The notes: generated from the sequence alone by a model not told the origin. Positions 7,566-14,298 are shown, numbered from the stretch's first letter. The stretch: 14,589 nt of DNA from an uncultured Bacillota bacterium (GCA_937890735.1 CALACZ010000127.1:1-14589); one strand, 5' to 3'. Made by a program: numbers and translations.

Positions 7566-8699
7566 TCAGCCGCCCAGCTTTTCCGCAAAGCTCGTCATCA
7601 TGTCGGAAATTTTGATCTGCTGCGGGCAGACCTGCTCGCAGCTCTGGCAGTGCAGGCAGGCGGATGGCCATTTGCCCTTCGGCACGGCGCTCATCGCCAT
7701 CGGCGCGAGGAAGCCGCCGCCGGCAAAGACGTGCTCGTTGTAGAGCGAAATGAGGTACGGGATATTCAGCCCCTGCGGGCAGTATTCGGTGCAGTAGCGG
7801 CAGCCGGTGCACGGCAGCGACGTTTTGGAAAGCATTTCCGCCGCGATGCCGTGCAGCGCGTCCAGCTCCGCGCCGCTGAGCGGCGCGTCGGTCTCGTAGG
7901 TGGCGATGTTCGCCGCGAGCTGCTCCATGTTGGACATACCCGACAGGATCATCGTGACCTCCGGGATAGACTGCAAAAAGCGGAACGCCCAGCCGGGGAC
8001 GGTCTCGTCCGGGCGCAGCGCGCGCAGACGCTGCTTGTGCTCCGGCGCGAGTGTGGCGAGCTTGCCGCCGCGCAGCGGCTCCATGACCCAGACGGGGATG
8101 TTATACTGCTTCAGCAGCTCGACCTTCGCCTTCGCGTCCTGAAGCGTCCAGTCGAGATAGTTGATCTGAAGCTGACAGAACTCCATGTCCTTGCCGTAGG
8201 CTTTGAGGAAGCGCTCAAGCACGCCGTACTGCCCGTGGCAGGAGAAGCCGAGGTGGCGGATGTGCCCATTGCGCTTCTGCTCGATGAGATAGTCGTAAAT
8301 GCCGTACTGCGGGTCGAGATACTGCTCGATGTTCATCTCGCACACATTGTGGAACAGATAAAAATCGAAATACTCCACGCGGCACTTTTTAAGCTGCTGT
8401 TCAAAAATTTCTTTGACCTTCGGCATATTACTGAGATCATAGCCCGGGAACTTGGAGGCGAGGTGGTAGCTCGCGCGCGGATAGGCGGACAGCGCCTCGC
8501 CGATGACCGTTTCGGAGTGCCCGTTGTGGTAGCCCCACGCGGTGTCGAAATAATTCACGCCGTGCTCCAGCGCGTAGGCGACCATTTCGGCGACCTGTGC
8601 GGTGTCGATGTCCTCAAAATTCTCGCCGTTTCGCGGCAGGCGCATACAGCCAAGCCCCAGCGCCGACAGCTTTTCGTTCTGAAAATCTCTGTAGATCAT
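7566..8699 (-). CDS. Aldo/keto reductase with C-terminal 2[4Fe-4S] ferredoxin domain
   Basis: The 377-residue protein has an aldo/keto reductase TIM barrel with the full catalytic tetrad visible: Asp52 and Tyr57 (YFDTAWGY), Lys83 (ASKFP) and His117 (LFHNV). The C-terminal 85 residues add two ferredoxin-type CxxCxxCxxxCP clusters, Cys297/300/303/307 and Cys348/351/354/358. Such reductases belong to a known ferredoxin-tailed AKR group in anaerobes, able to link NAD(P)H or substrate carbonyl reduction to iron-sulfur electron transfer; the substrate is unknown. ATG 8699 is fixed by AGGAGGT 4-5 bases upstream; the 14-codon longer frame lacks a site. It is first in an operon with the cupin and flavodoxin genes, which could serve as electron partner. 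Confidence 0.92.
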   Translation of the reverse strand: MIYRDFQNEKLSALGLGCMRLPRNGENFEDIDTAQVAEMVAYALEHGVNYFDTAWGYHNGHSETVIGEALSAYPRASYHLASKFPGYDLSNMPKVKEIFEQQLKKCRVEYFDFYLFHNVCEMNIEQYLDPQYGIYDYLIEQKRNGHIRHLGFSCHGQYGVLERFLKAYGKDMEFCQLQINYLDWTLQDAKAKVELLKQYNIPVWVMEPLRGGKLATLAPEHKQRLRALRPDETVPGWAFRFLQSIPEVTMILSGMSNMEQLAANIATYETDAPLSGAELDALHGIAAEMLSKTSLPCTGCRYCTEYCPQGLNIPYLISLYNEHVFAGGGFLAPMAMSAVPKGKWPSACLHCQSCEQVCPQQIKISDMMTSFAEKLGG

Positions 8700-8713
8700 A
8701 AGTACCTCCTGTA

Positions 8714-8741
8714 TTTGTAATTTACGCTCATCATTTTTCAA
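8714..8741 (-). promoter_or_regulatory. Weak candidate promoter of the redox operon
   Basis: On the minus strand TTGAAA (8741-8736) is followed after 16 bases by TACAAA (8719-8714), a 4-of-6 match to the -10. It is the best pair in the gap, but weak enough that an activator may be needed. The presumed activator gene next door is ruined. Confidence 0.3.
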
Positions 8742-8757
8742 ATTTTACCGACCACCT

Positions 8758-8898
8758 ATCTGGCTCAGCGAAAAATACGGACTCGCATTCCGCCCGTTAG
8801 AGCCACGGCTTTAGAACCGGCTGTACCTGATCTGGAAAAAGTATCAGGTCTTTTCGCCCATCGCGCAAAGGCTTCTCGACGCATTTTTGGAGAATTAA
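8758..8898 (+). pseudogene. Remnant of a LysR-type regulator (C-terminal tail only, with in-frame stop)
   Basis: Reading the plus strand in the frame of base 8761 gives WLSEKYGLAFRPLEPRL, a TAG stop (8812-8814), then NRLYLIWKKYQVFSP and AQRLLDAFLEN before TAA (8896-8898). The pattern of RPLEP, LYLIWKK, SPxAxRLLDFL is the usual last strand and helix of LysR-type effector domains. The stop falls where Tyr is common, a one-base change. Nothing upstream (8700-8757) continues the homology, so the HTH and most of the effector domain are gone. The fragment points away from the aldo/keto reductase operon, the normal divergent layout for its regulator. Its end overlaps the stop of the U32-like gene. 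Confidence 0.7.
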
Positions 8899-9788
8899 AA
8901 GAGGTCCAGCATCGCGTCCAGATAGATCGCCTCGCGCACGCGGAGCTGGTGCTCCGGCTTTGTCATGTAGTGCAGCAGAAATTCCAAGATCAGCGCGCTG
9001 CCGAGCCCGCGCCCTTCGATCTTGAACTGCGAAAAGCCCATCGGCAGATACCTGCTCACGATGTCCTGCGCGCCGATGAAGCCGGGATTTTCCATCGCCT
9101 TGGAAAAGCGGTAGCCCTCGGCGGCGTCGGGCGCGGCGCAGCGGTGCTCCGGCGCGGCTTCGCCGAGATTTTTTCGGCTGACGGCTTCGTAGCACGCCCG
9201 CCGGTCGCGGCAGTCAAAGCGGCAGCACTCGTTGCAGAGAAATTCCGTCTTGTCCTTGAGCACCTGCGGCAGCGCACGCAGCGCGTCCAGCTCTCGGTTC
9301 AGGCGGAAATCCGGCACAACATAGCGAAACTCCGCCCGTTCCAGCTCCCGCCGAAGCTGCGAAAAGTCTGTCAGCACCTTTGTGGTCGAGGAGACAAAAT
9401 AGAGCTGTGGATAGCGCGTGCGCAGATAGCTCAGCAATAAGTCGGAATGCACGATCACGCCGTTCTGTACGCCGCCGCTCTGCGCAAACAGCCGGCACAG
9501 CGCGTTGCACTGCGTGTCCGCAAGATGCTCTTTTCTGAGCAGGCTGTTGCTGAACGTCAGCCGTGCGGAGATGCCGTATTCCCGCGTCAGCGCCAGCACG
9601 TCCCGCGCGTCCGCGCCGCCCGAACCCACGCGTCCGCCGCCCCAAAGGCAGCCCTCCGGCGCGCCGTAGAGCGAGCTGATGGCGCACCAGTCGTAAAAAT
9701 ACTCCCGATGCCCCCAAAACAGCGGCAGAAACACGCGGTACAGCTCATAAAATTCAAAAAGCCCGGGTAGATGATAATATGCGGTCAT
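8895..9788 (-). CDS. U32-peptidase / UbiV-like cysteine-rich protein, function unknown
   Basis: This 297-residue protein is not a close match to a named gene that I can recall. Two features tie it to the U32 superfamily. One is FKIEGRG near the C-terminus (residues 255-261), the hallmark block of U32 proteins. The other is a central cysteine cluster (Cys185, 188, 189, 193, 199), in the place where U32 members such as UbiV and TrhP hold a 4Fe-4S cluster. The N-terminal half contains GAPEGCLWGGGRVG and a barrel-like alternation of strands and helices. Length is close to UbiV (about 290). The start at 9788 has AAGGA 9 bases upstream; a 33-codon longer frame runs through the promoter. U32 proteins act in RNA or quinone hydroxylation or as peptidases; which applies here is unknown. 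Confidence 0.75.
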   Translation of the reverse strand: MTAYYHLPGLFEFYELYRVFLPLFWGHREYFYDWCAISSLYGAPEGCLWGGGRVGSGGADARDVLALTREYGISARLTFSNSLLRKEHLADTQCNALCRLFAQSGGVQNGVIVHSDLLLSYLRTRYPQLYFVSSTTKVLTDFSQLRRELERAEFRYVVPDFRLNRELDALRALPQVLKDKTEFLCNECCRFDCRDRRACYEAVSRKNLGEAAPEHRCAAPDAAEGYRFSKAMENPGFIGAQDIVSRYLPMGFSQFKIEGRGLGSALILEFLLHYMTKPEHQLRVREAIYLDAMLDLF

Positions 9789-9839
9789 AGTGCACCATCC
9801 TTGTGTGACTGAATGGAGACGTTTACAGAACTTTTCTCC

Positions 9840-9848
9840 AGTATACCA
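9840..9848 (-). promoter_or_regulatory. Extended -10 promoter of the U32-like gene
   Basis: On the minus strand TGG precedes TATACT (9845-9840), an extended -10. No good -35 is present (TCGCGT at 17 bases). Transcription would start near 9833, giving a leader of about 45 bases. Confidence 0.5.
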
Positions 9849-9904
9849 CAAAGGAAGCCCCGACGCGAACTGCAAATACAGAATCATACAGGATGGTCTT
9901 GGAT

Positions 9905-10093
9905 ATGAAGAAAAGAAACGTTTTTTGGATTTTCCTGTTGAGCCTTGCGGCGCTCATCGTCCCGTTCGGCTGCACTTCAAAGGATGCGGACAGTCACGAT
10001 GCTGCTGCGCTGCCTGATATGAAGATCCCGCCGGAGCGCGCCATCTTTGTAAGCGCCGACATCGCCGCTGTCCTGCATGACCTGCAAAAATAA
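9905..10093 (+). CDS. Small predicted exported or membrane-anchored protein, possible lipoprotein
   Basis: This 62-residue frame starts MKKRN, followed by a hydrophobic run of about 17 residues (VFWIFLLSLAALIVPFG) and a Cys at residue 23, then a polar tail. This is the shape of a signal peptide. The residues before Cys (Pro-Phe-Gly) do not fit the lipobox well, so lipidation is uncertain. AGGA about 11 bases upstream of ATG 9905 is a moderate ribosome site, and a terminator-like hairpin follows within 8 bases of the stop. I do not recognise the family. The frame could be spurious, but the signal-like N-terminus plus downstream hairpin favour a real small gene. Confidence 0.5.
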   Translation: MKKRNVFWIFLLSLAALIVPFGCTSKDADSHDAAALPDMKIPPERAIFVSADIAAVLHDLQK

Positions 10094-10100
10094 GCAAGCA

Positions 10101-10124
10101 CCTCCGGGAAACCGGGGGCGTTTT
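10101..10124 (+). terminator. Hairpin terminator after the small exported protein
   Basis: CCTCCGG (10101-10107) pairs with CCGGGGG (10112-10118, one G-T wobble) around a GAAA loop, followed by CG and TTTT. GCAAGC (10094-10099) and GCTTGC (10135-10140) could add an outer stem. Confidence 0.55.
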
Positions 10125-10136
10125 CCATTCCCGCGC

Positions 10137-10165
10137 TTGCCCAGCCGCGCGGATGGGAGTATACT
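10137..10165 (+). promoter_or_regulatory. Promoter of recQ
   Basis: TTGCCC (10137-10142), a 17-base spacer and TATACT (10160-10165) form a sound sigma-A promoter with a start near 10172. This excludes the frame start at 10153 and supports ATG 10204, which has AAGGGGAG 9 bases upstream. Confidence 0.65.
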
Positions 10166-10203
10166 GTATCGCAGGAGTACCACGCGAAGGGGAGTGCAGA
10201 GAA

Positions 10204-12033
10204 ATGGATCGCAAGCATGAGGTGCTGGCGCAGGTATTTGGCTACGCGGAGTTTCGCGGCGGGCAGGAGGAACTGATCGACGCGCAGCTCGCGGGGCGCG
10301 ACGCGCTCGGCGTGATGCCCACGGGCGGCGGCAAGAGCCTTTGCTATCAGATCCCCGCCCTGCTGTCCGGCGGCATTACGCTCGTCATCTCGCCGCTCAT
10401 CGCGCTGATGAAGGACCAGGTCGCGGCGCTCAAAAAGGCGGGCGTCCCGGCGGCGTATATCAACAGCTCCCTCACGCCCGAGCAGATCCGGGCGGTGTAT
10501 AAAAACCTGCTGGCGGGCAGGTATAAGATCGTCTACGTCGCGCCGGAGCGGCTGGCGGCGGAGGGTTTTCTGCGCACGGCGCAGGCGCTGGACATCTCGA
10601 TTTTGGCGGTGGACGAGGCGCACTGCATTTCGCAGTGGGGGCAGGATTTTCGCCCGAGCTACTTAAAGATCGTCGATTTTCTGAACGCGCTGGAACGCCG
10701 CCCCGTCGTCTCGGCGTTCACCGCCACGGCGACGGCGCAGGTGCGCGAGGATATTGCGCGCATCCTGGCGCTGCGCGACCCGGTGCGCGTTGTGACGGGC
10801 TTTGACCGCCCGAATCTGCGCTTTGAGGTCCTGACGCCGCAGAACAAAGAGCCGGTCCTGCTGAGTTTAGTAAAGGCGCGCGCAGGCAAAAGCGGCATCG
10901 TCTACTGCTCGACCCGCAGGGACGTCGAAAAGATCTGCCGGATGCTACAGGACCACGGTGTCGCCGCAACGCGCTACCACGCCGGTCTCTCGGACGAGGA
11001 GCGGCGCGAAAATCAGGACGATTTTGTCTACGACCGCTGCCCCGTGATCGTGGCGACGAATGCGTTCGGCATGGGCATCGACAAGTCGAACGTCGCCTAC
11101 GTCCTGCACTACAATATGCCGCAGAGCATGGAGGCATATTATCAGGAAGCCGGCCGCGCGGGGCGCGACGGCTCGGACGCGGAGTGCATTTTGCTCTATG
11201 CCGCGAGCGATGTGCGCACGGCAAAATACCTCATCACGCACTCCGTCACGAACGACGAGCTGACCGAGCGTGAGCGCCGGCAGCTCATGGAGCGCGACCT
11301 TCTGCGGCTGAAGCAGATGGTCGGGTACTGCAAAACGACCGCCTGTCTGCGCGGGTATATCCTGTCGTACTTCGGCGAGGCGCACGCCGAGCACTGCGGG
11401 CACTGCGGCAACTGCGAAGCCGTCGTGACCGAACGGGACGTGACCACGCAGGCAAAAATGGTCCTCTCCTGCGTCCGCCGCATTCAGGACCACATCGGCT
11501 ACCCCGTTGGCGCGGCGCTGCTGGTGCGCACGCTCCGCGGCAGCCGCGACCGTCGCATCCTCGCGCTGGGGCTGGATATGCTCCCGACGTATGACCTCCT
11601 GCACGACACGCCGCGCACCGAGCTGCGCGAGCTGGTGGAGCACCTGGAGGCGGACGGCTACCTGCAAGAGACGGCGAAGGGCGGCGCGCTCACCCTGACC
11701 GACCGCGCCCGGGACGTGCTGTTTTACGACGAGCCTGTGCGCATTCTGGTGCGCAGCGCGCCAAAACCCAAGCGCCGCACAGCCAAAGCCCCCGCGCCGG
11801 ATGACGCGCTCTTTGAGGCGTTAAAGGCGCTGCGCCTGCGGATCGCGGAGCATGAGCACATCCCGGCGTATGTCGTCTTTTCCAACGTCACCCTCCGCGA
11901 TATGGCAGCCAAACGCCCCACGACCATGGCGGAGTTCCTGGAGGTCTCCGGCGTCGGAACTTATAAAGCTGACCTGTACGGCGAAGCGTTTCTGAGCCTG
12001 CTGAACGGTCATCACGAGGCACGGGAGACTTAA
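10204..12033 (+). CDS. recQ: ATP-dependent DNA helicase RecQ
   Basis: At 609 residues this matches the usual RecQ length. All domains are visible in order. The helicase core has Walker A TGGGKS (residues 40-45) and the DEAH box (137-140) followed by the RecQ-specific aromatic loop CISQWGQDFRPSY. The second RecA lobe includes TNAFGMGIDKSNV and the motif VI run YYQEAGRAGRDG. The zinc site uses Cys381, 398, 401 and 404. A winged-helix region follows, and a C-terminal HRDC domain covers about 534-605. RecQ unwinds DNA 3' to 5' in recombination and fork repair. The gene has its own promoter and a hairpin just past the stop, so it is a single-gene unit; neighbours give no special role. Confidence 0.96.
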   Translation: MDRKHEVLAQVFGYAEFRGGQEELIDAQLAGRDALGVMPTGGGKSLCYQIPALLSGGITLVISPLIALMKDQVAALKKAGVPAAYINSSLTPEQIRAVYKNLLAGRYKIVYVAPERLAAEGFLRTAQALDISILAVDEAHCISQWGQDFRPSYLKIVDFLNALERRPVVSAFTATATAQVREDIARILALRDPVRVVTGFDRPNLRFEVLTPQNKEPVLLSLVKARAGKSGIVYCSTRRDVEKICRMLQDHGVAATRYHAGLSDEERRENQDDFVYDRCPVIVATNAFGMGIDKSNVAYVLHYNMPQSMEAYYQEAGRAGRDGSDAECILLYAASDVRTAKYLITHSVTNDELTERERRQLMERDLLRLKQMVGYCKTTACLRGYILSYFGEAHAEHCGHCGNCEAVVTERDVTTQAKMVLSCVRRIQDHIGYPVGAALLVRTLRGSRDRRILALGLDMLPTYDLLHDTPRTELRELVEHLEADGYLQETAKGGALTLTDRARDVLFYDEPVRILVRSAPKPKRRTAKAPAPDDALFEALKALRLRIAEHEHIPAYVVFSNVTLRDMAAKRPTTMAEFLEVSGVGTYKADLYGEAFLSLLNGHHEARET

Positions 12034-12046
12034 CGATTGCATAACA

Positions 12047-12082
12047 AAGAGCGCCTTCTGCTGATTTGCGGGAGGCGCTCTT
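12047..12082 (+). terminator. Terminator-like hairpin after recQ
   Basis: AAGAGCGCCT (12047-12056) pairs perfectly with AGGCGCTCTT (12073-12082) across a 16-base loop. The T-run is short (CTCTTATG), so termination may be partial or factor-assisted. The in-frame ATG at 12083 directly follows the stem and is unlikely to be a true start. Confidence 0.6.
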
Positions 12083-12185
12083 ATGCAGACGATAAGGGAG
12101 CTTAATAGAGAAATCAAGAAGGCCCAACTATTCTTATGCCAGCTTGACAGGGGAGAGTGTAGGACCCGGCAAACGAAAAACCCGT

Positions 12186-12214
12186 TTGCTTATTCAGTGT
12201 GGATACCTTATAAT
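12186..12214 (+). promoter_or_regulatory. Promoter of the zinc-ribbon/GNAT gene
   Basis: TTGCTT (12186-12191), a 17-base spacer and perfect TATAAT (12209-12214) predict transcription from about 12221. A 7-base dyad, GCAAACG (12169-12175) with CGTTTGC (12183-12189), overlaps the -35 and could be an operator. The start codon at 12248 follows a GGTGGTGA ribosome site. Confidence 0.7.
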
Positions 12215-12247
12215 GGTTATATACCCTTTAAAGGTGGTGAATGCAAT

Positions 12248-13966
12248 ATGCGTTGCCCATATTGTGGAAGCCCGGTCGAATCGGATGGTCCATGGTGGGT
12301 GTGTTATTGGTGCGGAAGCAGTTGCGATCCAGAGCCGGTGCGCGAGGCGGAGCAGACGCCGACCGTGCGGCTTACGCTGTCACTGTCGCTCGTCTACCGT
12401 ATTGATCTCGCCGAAACGTGGGGCGATCTGAAAAAGGCGTTAGGGCAGCTTGCCCCTAAGAGCATCTTGTTATCGCAGCTTCTCGGAAAAGTGCTGCTGC
12501 ACCACATTTCAGCCGGGATACAGCACGCAGGAGCGTTGCCGGACGAGAAGAAGGCGGAAGAACTGCGGACTTTCCTGACTACGACCACTGACCTGAATCT
12601 GGGCGAAAGCGCAGAGAAGATCATGCGTGACGCAAAACGAGGCGTTTTGTTCTGCGAAGAAGCGGCTCTTTCCGAAACGGACTGCGGCACGTTCTGGACA
12701 GAGCTTTTTGCCGCGCGCCCGGTGGAGGACTATTACAACAATGTCGAGCCGGATGAGTTGTATGAGCTTTTGCACGCGTTATCCTCTGCCTGCGCCTATT
12801 TCGGTGCAGAAGCAGGCGAGGAAGTGGGGGAAGCACAGGACCAGCAGCGGGCGCTGCGGGATGCGTATGATATTTACTGGCAGAACAAGGTGCTACTGCA
12901 TCCAGACGTAGGACGGGCAAAGCGCCTTTTGGCGGTGGGAGATTTTCCGAAGAACGAGGATATTTGCCGCGAGATTTTGCTGGTCGAATACCCGGAGGAA
13001 GTCCCGCATGAAACCGCCGAGGATCTCGATGAGCTGTCGTGGGAACGGGTTCTGGACAATGTGTTTGCAGACGACCCGGAAAATGGCATGGAGATGTGGC
13101 GGCATCTTCTGGACATCGCAGAGCCGTCTCTGAAAGCCAACGCAAAAACGGCCGAGAAGCTGCTCCCAGACTGGGATTGGCTGGAGTCTCCAACGGACGA
13201 TCAGGCGCTTTCGCTTTTGGTCGCACTGGAGGACGAGCAGTTCACGTCGCAGCTTTTTGAGAGCGCATATATTGGCAGATCGCAGTTCAACGTTCTGGAG
13301 ATCTGCCGAGATTGCTGGGAGGAAACAATGGCGCGGCATTGTATGGACCTTGCCCTGAAAAATCCCGGTCTTGAGGAGCGGTGGAGGAAGCGGTATACAC
13401 AGGCTCTTACGGCTGCACCTTTTTCAAAACGCATAAAAGCCATGGAGCAGCCTTTCAAGAGCTGTCAAACGGCAATTTCACTTCTGCCGAGCGGGACTTC
13501 TCAGAGCCTTCCGGCTATGAAGATTCTTCCGGCAGAGGTAAAAGACATACCAGCGTTATATCAATTACAATTACTCGCTTTTGAAAGCGAAGCTGCGATG
13601 ATAGAAAGCCGAGATGTGCCTGCATTGCAGGAAAGCGCGGAAGAAAACAGAGCTGATTTTGCGAACTGGAACACGCTAAAACTTGAAAATGATACTGAAG
13701 AGATCATTGGCTCTATCCGATACCGACAGGAGAATGACGTTATAGATGTTAGCCGTTTGATGGTACATCCTGACTATCGACATCAAGGGCTTGCACAGAA
13801 ACTGCTGTCTGAGGTGGATAAACTATGTGCTGGAAAAACAAAAGAACTTTACACCTGTACAAAAAGCTGGATAAATATCCGTCTTTATAAGAAAATGGGA
13901 TATAAGGCATATAAAGAATGTTTGGAGAAGAGCGGCTTGTCTTTTATATATATGAGGAAAAAATAG
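12248..13966 (+). CDS. Zinc-ribbon, helical-repeat and GNAT acetyltransferase fusion protein, function unknown
   Basis: This 572-residue protein starts at ATG 12248, set by AAGGTGGTGA 7 bases upstream and the promoter at 12186; a 55-codon extension upstream crosses promoter and terminator and is rejected. The N-terminus is a zinc ribbon, CPYC (Cys3, Cys6) and CYWC (Cys19, Cys22). Residues 35-400 are mostly acidic helices, perhaps degenerate repeats, matching nothing I recognise. From Met424 a GNAT acetyltransferase domain follows: MKILPAEVKDIPALYQLQLL, motif A VSRLMVHPDYRHQGLA with the acetyl-CoA loop Arg511-xx-Gly514-x-Ala516, and a C-terminal INIRLYKKMGYK. The GNAT part is more AT-rich than the rest. 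Residues about 400-423 look like junk, and the +2 frame there reads as a TPR-like helix. The gene may therefore be a recent fusion or two genes joined by a frameshift. Confidence 0.7.
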   Translation: MRCPYCGSPVESDGPWWVCYWCGSSCDPEPVREAEQTPTVRLTLSLSLVYRIDLAETWGDLKKALGQLAPKSILLSQLLGKVLLHHISAGIQHAGALPDEKKAEELRTFLTTTTDLNLGESAEKIMRDAKRGVLFCEEAALSETDCGTFWTELFAARPVEDYYNNVEPDELYELLHALSSACAYFGAEAGEEVGEAQDQQRALRDAYDIYWQNKVLLHPDVGRAKRLLAVGDFPKNEDICREILLVEYPEEVPHETAEDLDELSWERVLDNVFADDPENGMEMWRHLLDIAEPSLKANAKTAEKLLPDWDWLESPTDDQALSLLVALEDEQFTSQLFESAYIGRSQFNVLEICRDCWEETMARHCMDLALKNPGLEERWRKRYTQALTAAPFSKRIKAMEQPFKSCQTAISLLPSGTSQSLPAMKILPAEVKDIPALYQLQLLAFESEAAMIESRDVPALQESAEENRADFANWNTLKLENDTEEIIGSIRYRQENDVIDVSRLMVHPDYRHQGLAQKLLSEVDKLCAGKTKELYTCTKSWINIRLYKKMGYKAYKECLEKSGLSFIYMRKK

Positions 13967-14042
13967 ATCGATAACGTGCGGCTTATCGAATCCGCGGCGC
14001 AAATCCTGCGGCGCAAGAAGCAAAGGACAGTTTTCTGGAAAA
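13967..14042 (+). other. Short coding-like remnant after the GNAT stop
   Basis: After TAA TAG the same frame stays open and returns to high-GC codons, reading IDNVRLIESAAQILRRKK and onward into the adjacent inverted repeat, where it ends at GTG TAA (stop near 14066). The helix-like text suggests the tail of an older gene, but I do not recognise it and there is no start. It contains a 9-base direct repeat GCGGCGCAA (13994-14002 and 14008-14016). Confidence 0.25.
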
Positions 14043-14135
14043 GCGAGACCATCCCTAATTTTGTGTAAACCTCCAATGTGGTGTATAATAGGCACACCAC
14101 ACTGGAGGTTTACACAGAGTACGGGATAGTCTCCC
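14043..14135. mobile_element. Transposase-less inverted-repeat element with IS256-like ends (candidate MITE)
   Basis: A 14-base perfect arm TGTGTAAACCTCCA (14062-14075) pairs with 14103-14116. After one A/C mismatch, TGTGGTGT (14077-14084) pairs with ACACCACA (14094-14101) around a 9-base loop. Outside these, the repeat continues imperfectly to GAGAC(C/T)ATCCC on both sides. Ends of the type GAnnnnnnnCC...TTGTGTAAA resemble my memory of IS256-family termini. No transposase is between them, so this may be a deletion derivative or MITE. Flanking GAAAA (14038-14042 and 14136-14140) could be a short target duplication, although IS256 members usually make 8-9 bases. It also holds a promoter-like TTGTGT-17-TATAAT. 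Confidence 0.5.
14061..14089 (+). promoter_or_regulatory. Promoter-like sequence inside the inverted-repeat element
   Basis: TTGTGT (14061-14066), 17 bases, TATAAT (14084-14089). In IS256-type elements the transposase promoter sits at this end of the element. Here it would transcribe the second arm and the gene-free stretch to the terminator at 14263-14298, a short RNA of about 200 bases. Confidence 0.45.
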
Positions 14136-14262
14136 GAAAACTTTTTCCGGACGTTTCTAACACTTTTCTATCGTTTTCGCTCGTATTCCGTTACTCTCGC
14201 GCCCTCTTTTGAACCCCCATTTCCGCCTGCTCCGCGCCCGTCTGTGGTAATCCATGTGGTCA
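14136..14262. other. Gene-free stretch between the inverted-repeat element and the terminator
   Basis: No convincing gene is visible on either strand. The plus strand is pyrimidine-rich. The minus strand holds a short arginine-rich frame from ATG 14255 (about 32 codons) without a clear ribosome site, and another frame broken by one TAG that looks mildly coding-like. This may be degraded mobile DNA. Confidence 0.3.
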
Positions 14263-14298
14263 AAAACGCTCCCCGCCAAAAAAGACGGGAAGCGTTTT
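14263..14298. terminator. Bidirectional intrinsic terminator
   Basis: AAAACGCTCCCCG (14263-14275) pairs with CGGGAAGCGTTTT (14286-14298) with one mismatch; loop about 10 bases, rich in A. The A-run and T-run allow use on both strands. It lies 64 bases past the stop of the minus-strand gene to its right. Confidence 0.85.

Noticed and set aside
6705..8720. A 671-codon open frame on the plus strand.
   Set aside because: It is antisense to three clear family members (reductase, cupin, flavodoxin) and has arginine- and alanine-rich nonsense text typical of GC-rich shadow frames.
12144..12149. Perfect TTGACA as a -35.
   Set aside because: No -10-like hexamer lies 16-18 bases downstream (CCCGGC region).
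12083..12247. N-terminal extension of the zinc-ribbon/GNAT protein from ATG 12083.
   Set aside because: It begins right after the recQ terminator stem, crosses the promoter TTGCTT-17-TATAAT and lacks a ribosome site. The text around EIKKAQLFLCQLDRGECRT looks mildly coding, perhaps an old remnant, but not enough to call.
13823..14100. Two minus-strand frames through the inverted-repeat element.
   Set aside because: They run antisense to the GNAT end and through the palindrome, with no ribosome site or recognisable domain.
14043..14135. Type II toxin-antitoxin operator or CRISPR-like repeat as an explanation of the palindrome.
   Set aside because: No toxin or antitoxin gene follows it, and there is only one repeat unit with no spacers.
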